NCBI GenBank assembly: GCA_021772025.1
Contig: JAETNT010000024.1
Span: forward strand, 1 to 55,995
DNA length: 55,995 nucleotides
Direction: 5' to 3'
From: Enterocloster bolteae
GTDB lineage: Bacteria > Bacillota > Clostridia > Lachnospirales > Lachnospiraceae
Made by a program: the position numbers and the translations under genes. This document shows positions 43,772 through 53,187 of the stretch, one piece after another; position 1 is the stretch's first letter; the number at the start of each line of letters is the position of its first letter. The notes under the pieces were generated by a model. It did no database searches, had not been told where the DNA came from, and saw nothing but the letters and a program-made list of their open reading frames with translations.

Positions 43772-45026
43772 AAAGAAACCACTGGAATTATATGTGCATA
43801 TTCCGTTTTGCGCCAGAAAATGCCTGTACTGTGATTTTTTGTCTTTCCGAACATTGGCCTCTGTGCATCAGGAATATATAGACCAGCTCTTGGGAGAAAT
43901 CCAGGCGGCCAGCTTGGCCAGCGAGGGCTATCAGGTGACTACAATTTTTATTGGCGGCGGTACTCCGTCTATTTTGGAGGCAGGAATGATGCGGGCGGTA
44001 GTGGAAACCATCCGCCTGTACTTTGACGTTGCGCCGGATGCGGAGATTACCATTGAGGCCAACCCGGGAACGCTTACGGCCCCAAAACTGGATGTGTACC
44101 GGGGCTGCGGCATCAACCGGTTAAGTATGGGGCTTCAGTCCGCAGACAACCGGGAATTAAAGGCGTTGGGAAGGATTCACAGTTTTGAGGAATTTTTAAA
44201 GAGCTTTGAGAGGGCCAGGCAGGCCGGATTTTGGAGTATTAGCGTGGATTTAATGTCGGCTCTGCCGGGCCAGACTCTGGAGTCCTGGAAAAATACTTTG
44301 AAAAAGGTAGCCATGTTAAAGCCGGAGCATATCTCGGCATACAGTCTGATTATTGAGGAGAATACACCGTTTTGGGAGCACTATGGAGACGGAGCAGGCG
44401 GCACAGATGCAGAAAACGCTTCCGAAGGATCAGAAAACGAACAGTTCGGATTTTTTGGAGAAAACCGTCCCCAGGGAGATAATGCCTCAAAAGAAAATCT
44501 CTGGCTTCCCCTTCCCGATGAGGATACGGAGAGGAAGATGTATAAGGTTACCAAAAGTTTTTTGGAATCTCAGGGTTATCAGCGCTATGAGATTTCCAAC
44601 TATGCAAAGCCGGGATTTGAATGCCGCCACAACATAGGCTATTGGACCGGGACGGAATACCTGGGCCTGGGTCTGGGGGCCTCTTCCTGCTTTCACGGAT
44701 CCAGGTTTTCCAACGAGACAGATCTGAAAACCTACCTGGAGCTGGATTTTTCAAGCGACGGTCTTATGAAGCTTTATCAGAACGTAGAGGAACAGACCAG
44801 GCAGTCTAAGATGGAGGAATTTATGTTTCTGGGGCTTCGAATGGCGGAAGGGGTCTCGGATATTGATTTTGCCGCCAGGTTTGGCGTAAAAATCCGCAGC
44901 ATATACGGCTCCAAGGTAGACTGGCTTATAGAAAACGGACTGCTAAGAGAGGAAGGCAGCCGTATCTTTCTGACGGACTGGGGAATTGATATCAGCAATT
45001 ATGTGCTTAGTTACTTTTTACTGTAA
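43764..45026 (+). CDS. hemW: HemW, radical SAM heme chaperone (formerly coproporphyrinogen III oxidase-like)
   Basis: The 420-residue radical SAM protein has the cluster motif [10 protein letters not shown] near the N-terminus, [11 protein letters not shown], and the HemW-type C-terminal domain ([16 protein letters not shown]). HemW binds heme and is thought to pass it to respiratory proteins. It has an acidic, Ser/Asn/Gly-rich insertion at about residues 209-248, between PFWEHYG and [13 protein letters not shown], that is not usual for the family. The start overlaps lepA; a second ATG three bases upstream is possible. No heme-synthesis genes are nearby. Confidence 0.92.
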   Translation: MNRKKPLELYVHIPFCARKCLYCDFLSFRTLASVHQEYIDQLLGEIQAASLASEGYQVTTIFIGGGTPSILEAGMMRAVVETIRLYFDVAPDAEITIEANPGTLTAPKLDVYRGCGINRLSMGLQSADNRELKALGRIHSFEEFLKSFERARQAGFWSISVDLMSALPGQTLESWKNTLKKVAMLKPEHISAYSLIIEENTPFWEHYGDGAGGTDAENASEGSENEQFGFFGENRPQGDNASKENLWLPLPDEDTERKMYKVTKSFLESQGYQRYEISNYAKPGFECRHNIGYWTGTEYLGLGLGASSCFHGSRFSNETDLKTYLELDFSSDGLMKLYQNVEEQTRQSKMEEFMFLGLRMAEGVSDIDFAARFGVKIRSIYGSKVDWLIENGLLREEGSRIFLTDWGIDISNYVLSYFLL

Positions 45027-45045
45027 AAGCCCGCCATAAGATGAG

Positions 45046-45083
45046 CAAAAAACATCAGCCGGAATTGATAATCCGGGCTGATG
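45046..45083 (-). terminator. intrinsic terminator of the 3D-domain gene
   Basis: On the minus strand CATCAGCCCGGA (from 45072-45083) pairs with TCCGGCTGATG (45053-45063), followed by TTTTTTG. It may also end hemW transcripts. Confidence 0.75.
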
Positions 45084-45150
45084 AGTAAAGGGAAAAACAG
45101 ACAATGGGCTTGTTAGCTGAAGCGGCGGTCCGATAGATAAAGGCTGGAGA

Positions 45151-45858
45151 TTAGTCTACCAAAAATACCTCCTGATACCGGGTGCCCAGTGCCCTGGCTT
45201 CCTGATGAGTATTATAAAAAATGTCAATATGGTTTCCGCGGACGCCGCCGCCTTTGTCTTCTGCCGTATAGACAATACCGTTAATTAGGATTTTACTGCC
45301 GTAAGGGATTACTCTGGGATCTACCGCAATGGTATGATTGGCAGTAGCCACGGCCCCGGTGGAGGTATTGCGCCCCCAGCCTTCTGAACAAGAGGAGCAT
45401 GGACAGTAGGCGGTAAGCTTAAAAACGCCCAGAGAGCGGGGGGTGCCGGGGACAGCCTGTCCCTTTATGTAGTGCCGGGTTCCGGGGAGTTCGTTTCCGC
45501 CTGCATAGGCCCGGACAGTGTAAACTCCATCCTCCAGGGCAGACCAGTCGGGAGTTACGGAGAAGCCGTATTCCCCGGAGCCTTTTCCTGCCATAGCCAG
45601 GTCACAGCGGTGGATGTCCGCCAGTCCGGTAAGCTGCTGGACAGTTTCTCCAGAAGCATTCGCCACAGTGACTGTAATTTTAGGAGAATCTGCGGTATTG
45701 TCTTCATTCCAGGCCCAACCGGAAATCTGACTGTCATTTACCGTATCCAGAGAACCGGTAAATCCGGCGGCGAAGACCGGGAAAATGGCGGAGGCAGAAA
45801 CAAAGACTGCGAAAATAGTTCCCCCCAAGATGCGCTTTGCATTGACGAATAATTTCAA
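45151..45858 (-). CDS. secreted 3D-domain protein (first paralogue)
   Basis: The 235-residue exported protein has a signal peptide, an Ig-like domain (LDTVNDSQISGWAWNEDN, about 35-125) and a C-terminal 3D domain (DPRVIPYGSKILING, then DKGGGVRGNHIDIFY), the fold of resuscitation-type and MltA-like lytic enzymes with conserved Asp residues. A CPCSSCSEGW segment precedes it. Start: AGGAGG stands only two bases before ATGATT, while a TTG two codons further in (45858) is eight bases from it. I take the TTG as the start, with the ATG at 45864 as alternative. It is a paralogue of the next gene. Confidence 0.75.
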   Translation of the reverse strand: MKLFVNAKRILGGTIFAVFVSASAIFPVFAAGFTGSLDTVNDSQISGWAWNEDNTADSPKITVTVANASGETVQQLTGLADIHRCDLAMAGKGSGEYGFSVTPDWSALEDGVYTVRAYAGGNELPGTRHYIKGQAVPGTPRSLGVFKLTAYCPCSSCSEGWGRNTSTGAVATANHTIAVDPRVIPYGSKILINGIVYTAEDKGGGVRGNHIDIFYNTHQEARALGTRYQEVFLVD

Positions 45859-46061
45859 AATCATATCCTCCTTTTCTAAGTTCATTTTCAAAGAAATAGA
45901 ATAGAAACAATAAGTAACATATATTTAAATATATGTAACAATTATGTAATAAATGAACAGAAGCTACGATTTTGTATAGGTTTTTACAAAAACGGTTGAT
46001 ATTATACGAAATTGAAAGGTCAGCGCTGGGAGAGTTTGGAAGTATTAGAAGGAAAAATATA

Positions 46062-46117
46062 AGAGGGTGTCCCAAAACCATGATTGATTAAAGTCATAAT
46101 TTTGGGACACCCTCTTT
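46062..46117. terminator. bidirectional hairpin between the two 3D-domain genes
   Basis: AGAGGGTGTCCCAAAA (46063-46078) pairs with TTTTGGGACACCCTCT (46100-46115), a 16-bp stem. Transcripts from the upstream minus-strand gene meet it with TTATATTTTT beyond. The sequence also resembles ends of some insertion sequences. Confidence 0.75.
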
Positions 46118-46141
46118 CCTGTAAAGAAGATGTTGGCCGGA

Positions 46142-46966
46142 TTAGAGTAAATAAACGTCTTCGGTAATAGTTCCGTGTTCCAAGGCTTCCTCGTGGGTAT
46201 CATAGAAAATATCCACTGTTTGCCCGTTTACATTGCCTCCCTTATCCTCTACGGTATAAATAACGCCGTCTATCCAGACTTTGCTTCCCAGAGGAAGAAC
46301 TGTTAAATCTGCAGATAGAGTATGATTGGCTTTGGGAACCGTACCGGAAAAAGTTTTGTTATGGCCGCCGGAGCAAATATCGCAATTGCAATAACCCGTA
46401 ACGGTAAAGGCCCCCAGATAAGTTTCGCTTCCCGTAAGCTCTACATAATCTTTTCGAGAGGAGCTTTCGTTTTTGGAGGAAGATTCCGCTTCTGATTCCT
46501 CAAGGCTTAAGCCGACCATATCGCCGGGGCCGGTTATAATGCGGGAACCCATTTCCTGCCCTGGTTTGTAAGAAAAGGTACTGCCCAGCTGATGGCGGGT
46601 TTGTCCCATAACAGAATAGACCTGTACAAAATATTCAGTTCCGCCCAGCTGATTCCAGTCTACGGGGACAAAAAAGGCATGCCATCCGTCGCCAATAGAA
46701 TCGCTGACTGCTTGGCTGAACTGGTTTGCCTGAACAGTCATGGTTTTTACCGGAACACTATTTCTCTCCATATCTTTATAAATCCGGATTTCCACAGTAA
46801 GAGAGGAGTCGTACTCGCCTACCTCCCAGGCCCACCCGCTTATGGCATCGGAAGTAACAGAGCTTAGTTCCCCCCGGGTTGCTGCCATAGAAACAATTGG
46901 GCTGACCATAGCTAAGGCCGTTGCCGCAGTACATGCCGCAAGAAGATGTCGTAATTTCTTTTTCAT
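46142..46966 (-). CDS. secreted 3D-domain protein (second paralogue)
   Basis: The 274-residue exported protein has a signal peptide (about 1-28), an Ig-like domain (SSVTSDAISGWAWEVGEYDS, about 35-135), a Ser/Glu-rich linker (about 155-175) and a 3D domain (DLTVLPLGSKVWIDG, then DKGGNVNGQTVDIFYDTHEE). A CNCDICSGG segment precedes the 3D domain. It has the same architecture as its downstream neighbour. 3D domains carry the catalytic Asp residues of lytic transglycosylase-like enzymes, so wall remodelling is likely. RBS GAGGT. The long linker suggests a wall-spanning arrangement. Confidence 0.82.
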   Translation of the reverse strand: MKKKLRHLLAACTAATALAMVSPIVSMAATRGELSSVTSDAISGWAWEVGEYDSSLTVEIRIYKDMERNSVPVKTMTVQANQFSQAVSDSIGDGWHAFFVPVDWNQLGGTEYFVQVYSVMGQTRHQLGSTFSYKPGQEMGSRIITGPGDMVGLSLEESEAESSSKNESSSRKDYVELTGSETYLGAFTVTGYCNCDICSGGHNKTFSGTVPKANHTLSADLTVLPLGSKVWIDGVIYTVEDKGGNVNGQTVDIFYDTHEEALEHGTITEDVYLL

Positions 46967-47076
46967 AATATTACCTCACAAAATTAATAGTTTAATGGGG
47001 TTATAATTACTATTATATTACAAAACTATTAAAAGTCAAGAAACATAAAATTTATACTTTTTTTTGAAATAATCTG

Positions 47077-47105
47077 TTGACAAATCATAGGGAAAGGAAT
47101 ATATT
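47077..47105 (+). promoter_or_regulatory. sigma-A promoter of the heat-shock operon
   Basis: A perfect TTGACA (47077-47082) and TATATT (47100-47105) are 17 bases apart, directly upstream of the CIRCE operator. Confidence 0.9.
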
Positions 47106-47119
47106 ATGAAATGTAAGTA

Positions 47120-47146
47120 TTAGCACTCTCGATAAACGAGTGCTAA
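47120..47146 (+). promoter_or_regulatory. CIRCE operator (HrcA binding site)
   Basis: TTAGCACTC, nine bases, GAGTGCTAA: a perfect 9-9-9 inverted repeat in the hrcA leader, so HrcA represses its own operon and is released on heat stress. Confidence 0.97.
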
Positions 47147-47181
47147 CAAGTTGGAGGCGAGCTGAGGAAAGGATGAAGGAT

Positions 47182-48225
47182 ATGGAGCTGGACAGCCGGA
47201 AGGTTACCATTTTAAAAGCTATCATAAAAACCTATCTGGAAACCGGCGAGCCGGTAGGCTCCAGAACTATTTCCAAATATTCTGATTTGAAGCTTAGTTC
47301 CGCAACTATCCGCAACGAGATGTCGGATTTGGAAGAAATGGGATATATTATACAACCCCATACTTCAGCAGGCCGGATTCCTTCCGATAAGGGGTACCGC
47401 TTTTATGTGGATCAGATCCTTCAGGAGAAGGAAGAGGAGGTAACAGAGGTCAAGGAGCTGATGATTCAGCGGGTTGATCGTCTGGAGCTGGTATTAAAGA
47501 ACATGGCCCAGGTGCTGGCTCTCAATACAAATTATGCCGCCATGATCAGCGGTCCCCGGTATCACCAGAATAAGTTAAAATTTATCCAGCTTTCTAAGGT
47601 GGATGAGAAGAAGCTTTTGGTAGTAGTTGTGGTAGAGGGCAATATTATTAAGAACAATATGATTTCCATCCAGGATGCCATTACCGATGAAGAGGTTTTG
47701 AACTTAAACATTCTGTTAAACAGCAGTTTAAATGGCCTTACTATCGAGGAAATCAATCTGGGAGTTATCAGCAAGCTCAAGGATGAAGCCGGTTCCAGAA
47801 GCCAGGTAGTGGAACTGGTACTGGGGGAAGTGGCGGAGGCCATCCGTGCCCAGGAAGAAGATTTGCAGATTTATACCAGCGGAGCCACCAACATTTTTAA
47901 ATACCCGGAGCTAAGCGACGGAGAAAAGGCCAGCAAGCTTTTAAGCGCTTTCGAACAAAAGGAAGCCCTTCAGGAACTGATTGATGACGTAAACTCTGCT
48001 GAACAGACCACCGAGTCCGGGATCCAGGTTTACATCGGTGATGAAATGCCGGTGCAGAGTATGAAGGACTGCAGTGTGGTAACGGCCAATTACGAGCTTG
48101 GAGAGGGACTGCGTGGTACGATTGGCATTATCGGCCCCAAGAGAATGGACTATGAGAAGGTTTTGACGACATTGCGAAATATGATGACCCAGTTAGACCA
48201 GGCTTTTAAAAACGAAGAAAGGTGA
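47182..48225 (+). CDS. hrcA: heat-inducible transcription repressor HrcA
   Basis: The 347-residue repressor has an N-terminal winged helix (LSSATIRNEMSDLEEMGYI), the TSAGRIPSDKGYRFYVD block and a C-terminal dimerisation and GroEL-responsive domain. It binds CIRCE. I chose the ATG at 47182 (MELDSRKV), about ten bases from GAGGAAAGG; an ATG at 47173 is also possible. It heads hrcA-grpE-dnaK-dnaJ. Confidence 0.96.
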   Translation: MELDSRKVTILKAIIKTYLETGEPVGSRTISKYSDLKLSSATIRNEMSDLEEMGYIIQPHTSAGRIPSDKGYRFYVDQILQEKEEEVTEVKELMIQRVDRLELVLKNMAQVLALNTNYAAMISGPRYHQNKLKFIQLSKVDEKKLLVVVVVEGNIIKNNMISIQDAITDEEVLNLNILLNSSLNGLTIEEINLGVISKLKDEAGSRSQVVELVLGEVAEAIRAQEEDLQIYTSGATNIFKYPELSDGEKASKLLSAFEQKEALQELIDDVNSAEQTTESGIQVYIGDEMPVQSMKDCSVVTANYELGEGLRGTIGIIGPKRMDYEKVLTTLRNMMTQLDQAFKNEER

Positions 48226-48233
48226 TTGAAAAC

Positions 48234-48851
48234 GTGAGCGGTGAAGAAATCAAAAACGAAGATCTGGATGAGGAATTAGAGAAGGAAAGCGCTCCGGAAG
48301 AGGAAACTGCAGAGGCGGTTCAGGAGGAGTGCGAAGAGGCTGGGACCTGTGACAGTGAGGACGGCGGCAAGGAACAGTCCCCGGAGAAAAAGGGATTTTT
48401 TAAAAAGAAAAAAGATCCCAGAGATGAAAAAATAGAAGATTTGACGGATCGGCTGAAACGTTCCATGGCGGAGTTTGACAATTTCAGGAAGCGGACAGAG
48501 AAAGAAAAAGCCTCTATGTATGAGATTGGAGCCAGAGACATTATTGAAAAAATTCTTCCGGTGGTGGATAATTTTGAAAGAGGTTTGGCAGCTGTCACCG
48601 AGGATGCCAAGGATAACCCCTATGCCGACGGAATGGAAAAAATTTATAAGCAGCTGATAAAGACTTTAGAGGATTTGGGTGTGAAACCCATTGAGGCTGT
48701 AGGAAAAGAGTTTGATCCCAATTTTCACAATGCAGTGATGCATGTTGAAGATGAAAATCTGGGTGAAAATATAATAGCAGCAGAACTTCAAAAAGGTTAT
48801 ATGTACCGGGACAGCGTGGTGAGACACAGCATGGTCCAGGTTGCCAATTAA
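48234..48851 (+). CDS. grpE: GrpE, nucleotide exchange factor for DnaK
   Basis: The 205-residue co-chaperone has an acidic, low-complexity N-terminus (about 1-65), a long dimerising helix ([19 protein letters not shown]) and the C-terminal beta domain ending [16 protein letters not shown]. It exchanges ADP on DnaK. I chose the GTG at 48234 because AAAGG lies 11 bases upstream; a GTG at 48222 would overlap the hrcA stop and the RBS. Confidence 0.94.
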   Translation: MSGEEIKNEDLDEELEKESAPEEETAEAVQEECEEAGTCDSEDGGKEQSPEKKGFFKKKKDPRDEKIEDLTDRLKRSMAEFDNFRKRTEKEKASMYEIGARDIIEKILPVVDNFERGLAAVTEDAKDNPYADGMEKIYKQLIKTLEDLGVKPIEAVGKEFDPNFHNAVMHVEDENLGENIIAAELQKGYMYRDSVVRHSMVQVAN

Positions 48852-48888
48852 CAAGAGTTTTATATATTTTTTTCAGGAGGAAAAAACT

Positions 48889-50760
48889 ATGAGTAAGATT
48901 ATCGGTATCGACTTAGGTACAACCAATAGCTGTGTGGCAGTGATGGAGGGCGGCAAGCCAACCGTTATCGCTAACGCAGAGGGCGTGAGAACTACTCCGT
49001 CCGTAGTAGCATTTACTAAGACCGGCGAGCGTTTAGTGGGAGAGCCGGCAAAGCGTCAGGCAGTTACCAACGCTGACAAGACCATCTCTTCTATCAAGAG
49101 ACATATGGGAACGGACTACAAGGTAACAATTGATGACAAAAAGTATACGCCGCAGGAAATTTCCGCAATGATTCTGCAGAAATTAAAAGCAGATGCAGAA
49201 AGTTATTTAGGCGAGAAAGTAACCGAGGCAGTCATCACGGTTCCTGCATACTTTAACGACGCACAGCGTCAGGCTACCAAGGACGCAGGAAAGATTGCGG
49301 GTCTGGATGTAAAGCGGATTATCAACGAGCCTACTGCTGCAGCTCTTGCCTATGGCCTGGATAATGAAAAAGAGCAGAAAATTATGGTATACGACTTAGG
49401 CGGCGGTACCTTTGATGTTTCTATTATTGAAATCGGCGATGGAGTTATCGAGGTTCTTTCTACCAACGGCGATACCCATTTAGGCGGCGACGATTTTGAC
49501 AATCGGGTAACCCAGTGGATGATTGATGAGTTTAAAAAGGCAGAGGGTGTAGATCTTTCCATTGATAAAATGGCTCTTCAGCGTTTAAGAGAAGCGGCAG
49601 AGAAAGCAAAGAAAGAGCTTTCTACCGCTACCACCACTAACATTAATCTGCCTTTCATTACGGCAACTGCAGAAGGCCCCAAGCATCTGGACATGAATTT
49701 GACCAGAGCGAAATTTGATGAACTCACCAGAGATTTAATCGAAAAAACCGCAATTCCGGTGCAGAATGCGCTGAGGGATGCAGGAATCACAGCATCCGAG
49801 CTTGGAAAAGTCCTGTTAGTAGGCGGTTCTACCCGTATGCTGGCAGCCCAGGAAAAGGTAAAGCAATTAACTGGTCATGAGCCTTCAAAATCCTTAAACC
49901 CGGATGAGTGTGTTGCAATCGGCGCGGCTATCCAGGGCGGCAAGCTGGCAGGCGACGCAGGCGCAGGGGATATCCTTCTATTGGATGTTACTCCTTTATC
50001 TCTTTCCATTGAAACCATGGGCGGTGTAGCAACTAAGTTAATTGAGAGGAACACTACGATTCCTACCAAGAAGAGCCAGATATTCTCCACCGCAGCCGAC
50101 AACCAGACTGCAGTAGATATCCATGTGGTTCAGGGTGAGAGGCAGTTTGCAAGAGATAACAAGACCCTTGGCCAGTTCCGTCTGGATGGAATTCCGCCTG
50201 CAAGAAGAGGTGTTCCCCAGATTGAGGTTACTTTTGATATTGATGCCAACGGTATTGTAAATGTATCTGCTAAAGATTTAGGCACCGGAAAGGAACAGCA
50301 TATTACAATTACCTCCGGTTCTAATATGTCTGATTCTGATATTGAGAAGGCAGTAAAGGAAGCTGCTGAGTACGAGGCTCAGGATAAGAAGAAGAAAGAA
50401 GCCATTGACGCTAGAAATGACGCGGATTCTATGGTATTCCAGACAGAGAAAGCGCTGGAAGAAGTAGGTGATAAGTTAGACGCAAATGACAAATCTGAAG
50501 TAGAGGCCGATTTAAATGCATTAAAAGAAGCCATCAACCGTGCGCCTATTGACCAGATGACGGATGCTCAGGTTGAAGACATTAAGTCCGGCAAGGAAAA
50601 ATTAATGACCAGCGCTCAGAAGTTGTTTGCAAAAGTTTATGAGCAGGCCCAGGCAGCCGGCGCAGGTCAGGCAGGCCCCGGTCCGGATATGAGCCAAGGA
50701 GCAGCAGGCAGTCAGCCTTACGGGGATGACGTTGTGGACGGTGACTTTAAGGAAGTATAA
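48889..50760 (+). CDS. dnaK: chaperone DnaK (Hsp70)
   Basis: The 623-residue Hsp70 has an N-terminal ATPase ([44 protein letters not shown]) and the substrate domain, ending in a GGAGxGQAG-like tail and DGDFKEV. It refolds client proteins with DnaJ and GrpE. The RBS is CAGGAGG. Codon use is biased as in highly expressed genes. It lies 37 bases after grpE. Confidence 0.98.
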   Translation: MSKIIGIDLGTTNSCVAVMEGGKPTVIANAEGVRTTPSVVAFTKTGERLVGEPAKRQAVTNADKTISSIKRHMGTDYKVTIDDKKYTPQEISAMILQKLKADAESYLGEKVTEAVITVPAYFNDAQRQATKDAGKIAGLDVKRIINEPTAAALAYGLDNEKEQKIMVYDLGGGTFDVSIIEIGDGVIEVLSTNGDTHLGGDDFDNRVTQWMIDEFKKAEGVDLSIDKMALQRLREAAEKAKKELSTATTTNINLPFITATAEGPKHLDMNLTRAKFDELTRDLIEKTAIPVQNALRDAGITASELGKVLLVGGSTRMLAAQEKVKQLTGHEPSKSLNPDECVAIGAAIQGGKLAGDAGAGDILLLDVTPLSLSIETMGGVATKLIERNTTIPTKKSQIFSTAADNQTAVDIHVVQGERQFARDNKTLGQFRLDGIPPARRGVPQIEVTFDIDANGIVNVSAKDLGTGKEQHITITSGSNMSDSDIEKAVKEAAEYEAQDKKKKEAIDARNDADSMVFQTEKALEEVGDKLDANDKSEVEADLNALKEAINRAPIDQMTDAQVEDIKSGKEKLMTSAQKLFAKVYEQAQAAGAGQAGPGPDMSQGAAGSQPYGDDVVDGDFKEV

Positions 50761-50783
50761 TAGAATGAATAAAAGCTTGGGAC

Positions 50784-50836
50784 GGGGATTAGGCGCCTGG
50801 TGCGTCTAACCCCTTTCGGGCTTATTCCCGAAAGGG
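50784..50836 (+). other. two overlapping hairpins between dnaK and dnaJ
   Basis: GGGGATTAGGCGC pairs with GCGTCTAACCCC (about 50784-50813), and CCCTTTCGGG (50811-50820) pairs perfectly with CCCGAAAGGG (50827-50836). The two stems share the CCC around 50811-50813, so they are at least partly exclusive. There is no strong T-tract, so a processing or attenuation site setting the dnaK/dnaJ ratio is possible. Confidence 0.6.
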
Positions 50837-50895
50837 TGTTGACTTCTATAAATTGGTAACAGTTCAGATTTAGATACATTGAGAGGGAATAAAAC

Positions 50896-52047
50896 ATGGC
50901 AGAGAGTAAAAGGGATTATTACGAAGTGCTGGGGGTCGGCAGAGATGCCGACGATTCAGCCATCAAAAAGGCCTACCGGGTGCTGGCAAAAAAGTACCAT
51001 CCGGATGCCAATCCCGGAGATAAAGAGGCCGAACAGAAGTTTAAAGAGGCGTCCGAAGCCTACAGCGTATTAAGCGATCCGCAGAAGCGCCAACAGTATG
51101 ATCAGTTTGGCCACGCTGCCTTTGAAGGAGGGGCAGGAGGGGCCGGCGGTTTTGGAGGTTTCGATTTTTCCGGAGATATGGGAGATATTTTCGGGGACAT
51201 TTTCGGGGATATTTTCGGCGGCGGACGTTCTTCAAGAAGTCGGAGCAATGGTCCTATGAGAGGGGCAAATGTAAGAACCGGGGTTCGCATTACCTTTGAA
51301 GAGGCGGTTTTCGGCTGTGAAAAGGAGCTTGAGATTAACTATAAAGAAGAATGCAGCGATTGCCACGGTACCGGGGCAAAGCCGGGTACTTCTCCCATAA
51401 CTTGTCCAAAATGCAACGGAAAAGGTAAGATCATGTACACCCAGCAGTCCTTCTTCGGCCAGGTTCAGAATGTCCAGAGCTGTCCTGACTGCGGCGGAAC
51501 CGGTAAGGTCATCAAGGAAAAATGTCCGAAATGTTACGGAAGCGGCTATAAGACTATCCGTAAGAAATTCAAGGTTAATATTCCGGCAGGCATAGACAAC
51601 GGTCAGAGTGTCCGCCTGGCAGGAGCGGGTGAACCGGGCGCAAACGGAGGAGAGAGAGGAGATCTTTTGGTAGAGGCCGTGGTTTCCAATCATCCTTTCC
51701 TGAAACGCCAGGATACCAGCATTTTCTCTACCGTATATATTTCTTTCGCAACGGCGGCGTTAGGCGGCCCTATCCGCATTAAGACCGTAGACGGCGAGGT
51801 GGAATACGAGGTAAAGGCCGGTACCCAGACAGATACCAAGGTAAGGCTAAAAGGCAAGGGCGTGCCGTCTTTAAGAAACCGCAACTTAAGGGGCGATCAT
51901 TACGTCACCCTGGTGGTTCAGGTGCCGGAGCGCATGAACGAGGCCCAGAAGGAGGCCTTACGCAGATATGATGAAGAAATGCGGGGAGTGGCCCCTCAGC
52001 CGGAAGGACATAAGAAAAAGGGATTTAAAGACTTTTTCAAGGAATAG
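50896..52047 (+). CDS. dnaJ: chaperone DnaJ (Hsp40)
   Basis: The 383-residue co-chaperone has a J domain (YHPDANPGD with the HPD that stimulates DnaK), a Gly/Phe region with FGDIFGD repeats, and four CxxCxGxG zinc-binding repeats ([32 protein letters not shown]). The beta-sandwich substrate domains follow. The start has GAGAGGG upstream. It ends the heat-shock operon before a strong terminator. Confidence 0.97.
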   Translation: MAESKRDYYEVLGVGRDADDSAIKKAYRVLAKKYHPDANPGDKEAEQKFKEASEAYSVLSDPQKRQQYDQFGHAAFEGGAGGAGGFGGFDFSGDMGDIFGDIFGDIFGGGRSSRSRSNGPMRGANVRTGVRITFEEAVFGCEKELEINYKEECSDCHGTGAKPGTSPITCPKCNGKGKIMYTQQSFFGQVQNVQSCPDCGGTGKVIKEKCPKCYGSGYKTIRKKFKVNIPAGIDNGQSVRLAGAGEPGANGGERGDLLVEAVVSNHPFLKRQDTSIFSTVYISFATAALGGPIRIKTVDGEVEYEVKAGTQTDTKVRLKGKGVPSLRNRNLRGDHYVTLVVQVPERMNEAQKEALRRYDEEMRGVAPQPEGHKKKGFKDFFKE

Positions 52048-52056
52048 CTTAATAAG

Positions 52057-52123
52057 AAGGATGCAGTAAAATGAAACCAGTGTTTTTTATTAACGAGGTT
52101 TTGTTTTGCTGCATTCTTTTTTT
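52057..52123 (+). terminator. intrinsic terminator of the heat-shock operon
   Basis: A 22-bp stem with a few G-U pairs (AAGGATGCAGTAAAAT against GTTTTGCTGCATTCTT) followed by a T-run. Confidence 0.85.
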
Positions 52124-52169
52124 AATTCAGCAGTTGATATAAGTGCTTATTTTGAAAGTACATTGACTA

Positions 52170-52305
52170 AGTCAAAAACCCCGCTGCGAGCAACGGGGCA
52201 TCAAGCTTGCAGCGCTGCAGAGCAGCGGGGGATTTGACCCTCGCGGCAGTCGCCAAATGTGCATGCGAGCACGCCCACTTGGCTCGTTGCTCGCGGAAAT
52301 AAAAA
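52170..52305 (-). repeat. interspersed two-hairpin repeat, copy B
   Basis: This is the inverted, near full-length copy of the repeat at 3361. On the minus strand it begins TTTTTATTTCCGCG and ends TTTTTGACT. The second arm is a perfect 9-bp stem here: CCCCGCTGC with GCAGCGGGG, followed by TTTTT, so it can terminate minus-strand transcription. It lies between dnaJ and hicA. Confidence 0.85.
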
Positions 52306-52309
52306 ATAC

Positions 52310-52341
52310 TTGAAGAATGATACTATATATGATACTATATA
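52310..52341 (+). promoter_or_regulatory. promoter and tandem repeat before hicA
   Basis: TTGAAG (52310-52315) and TACTAT (52333-52338) are 17 bases apart. The sequence ATGATACTATAT occurs twice in tandem (52318-52341) over the -10 region, a likely operator for HicB autorepression (inferred). Confidence 0.6.
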
Positions 52342-52358
52342 AAAGGAGGGAGGATACG

Positions 52359-52448
52359 ATGAAAACAAATATATCTAACATGTGTAAAAATCAAAGGAGT
52401 TATCATGGATGTAAAGAAAATACTAGAAAAGATGCAAAGGCAGCCTAA
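52359..52448 (+). CDS. 29-residue small open frame overlapping hicA
   Basis: This ATG is preceded by a very strong RBS (AAAGGAGGGAGG) and reads 29 codons to a TAA at 52446-52448, overlapping the first 44 bases of hicA in another frame. It may be a leader peptide that couples translation to hicA, or a non-functional frame. Nothing in the residues suggests a family. Confidence 0.35.
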   Translation: MKTNISNMCKNQRSYHGCKENTRKDAKAA

Positions 52449-52629
52449 TGGAATAAGATACGAAGAGGCAAAAAAGGTGCTGGAATACTATGGATTTAAA
52501 TGTGTTCGGCAAAAGGGATCACACGCGCAGTTCCTCAATAAGGAAACAAGAGAACTAATTACAATAAAAGTAGATAACCCTTTGAAAAAGGTGTACATTG
52601 TTGATATACTAAGCAGAATAGATGAATAA
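52405..52629 (+). CDS. hicA: HicA-family mRNA interferase toxin
   Basis: The 74-residue double-stranded-RNA-binding-like protein has the HicA active-site pattern: YGFKCVRQKGSHAQF with the catalytic histidine at about residue 39. HicA toxins cut mRNA independently of the ribosome. RBS AAAGGAG. It precedes hicB by 105 bases, a longer spacing than most pairs, which often overlap. The pair is bracketed by inverted copies of the interspersed repeat. Confidence 0.85.
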   Translation: MDVKKILEKMQRQPNGIRYEEAKKVLEYYGFKCVRQKGSHAQFLNKETRELITIKVDNPLKKVYIVDILSRIDE

Positions 52630-52734
52630 AACTTAAAGCTGATTCATATATTGTATATAAATACGATATAAACTAATGGACGAGAGAGCATAATTCAAAG
52701 GAATTGTGTTCAAAATCGATGAGAGGAATATACT

Positions 52735-53082
52735 ATGAAGAACTTGGAATACTATATGAGTTTACCATACAATAAAATTATACAAGAAGTTCATGATGAA
52801 AGCGGCCACTATTTTTATGGTAAGATTATGGAATTGGATGGTTGCCAGAGTATAGGAAATACACTGGAAGAATTAAATACTAATCTTGCGGAGGCACTGG
52901 AAGGACATATAGAAGTAATGCTTGAAAACGAAATGGAGATACCAGAACCAATTAAAGAAGAGAATTTAAGTGGTAAATTTGTAATCAGAGTTCCAAAATC
53001 TTTGCATAGAAGATTGGTGATAGAAGCAGAAAAAGAAGGGGTTTCATTAAATCAATATGCCATGTATAAATTAGCAAAGTAA
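52735..53082 (+). CDS. hicB: HicB-family antitoxin with a C-terminal DNA-binding motif
   Basis: The 115-residue protein has an N-terminal degenerated RNase H-like HicB fold (SGHYFYGKIMELDGCQSIG) and a C-terminal ribbon-helix-helix-like segment (KFVIRVPKSLHRRLVIEAEK, SLNQYAMYKL). HicB binds HicA and represses the operon. RBS GAGAGG. Ends six bases before repeat copy C. Confidence 0.85.
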   Translation: MKNLEYYMSLPYNKIIQEVHDESGHYFYGKIMELDGCQSIGNTLEELNTNLAEALEGHIEVMLENEMEIPEPIKEENLSGKFVIRVPKSLHRRLVIEAEKEGVSLNQYAMYKLAK

Positions 53083-53087
53083 GAGTG

Positions 53088-53162
53088 TTTATTTCCGCGG
53101 GCAACGAGCCAAGTGGGCATGCTCGCATGCACATTTGGCGACTGCCGCGGATATTTGACTAA
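53088..53162 (+). repeat. interspersed repeat, copy C (internally deleted)
   Basis: It matches copies A and B at both ends (TTTATTTCCGCG...TTTGACTA) but lacks about 60 central bases, including the second hairpin. The left-arm stem is retained, with GTGGGC opposite GCTCGC keeping pairing by G-U. Confidence 0.82.
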
Positions 53163-53187
53163 GTAAGAAAAATTTTTAGGAGGCACT

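Noticed and set aside
46062..46117. Insertion-sequence terminal repeat
   Set aside because: The GGGTGTCCCAAAA stem resembles IS ends, but there is no transposase or target duplication and it works well as a terminator, so it is listed as such.
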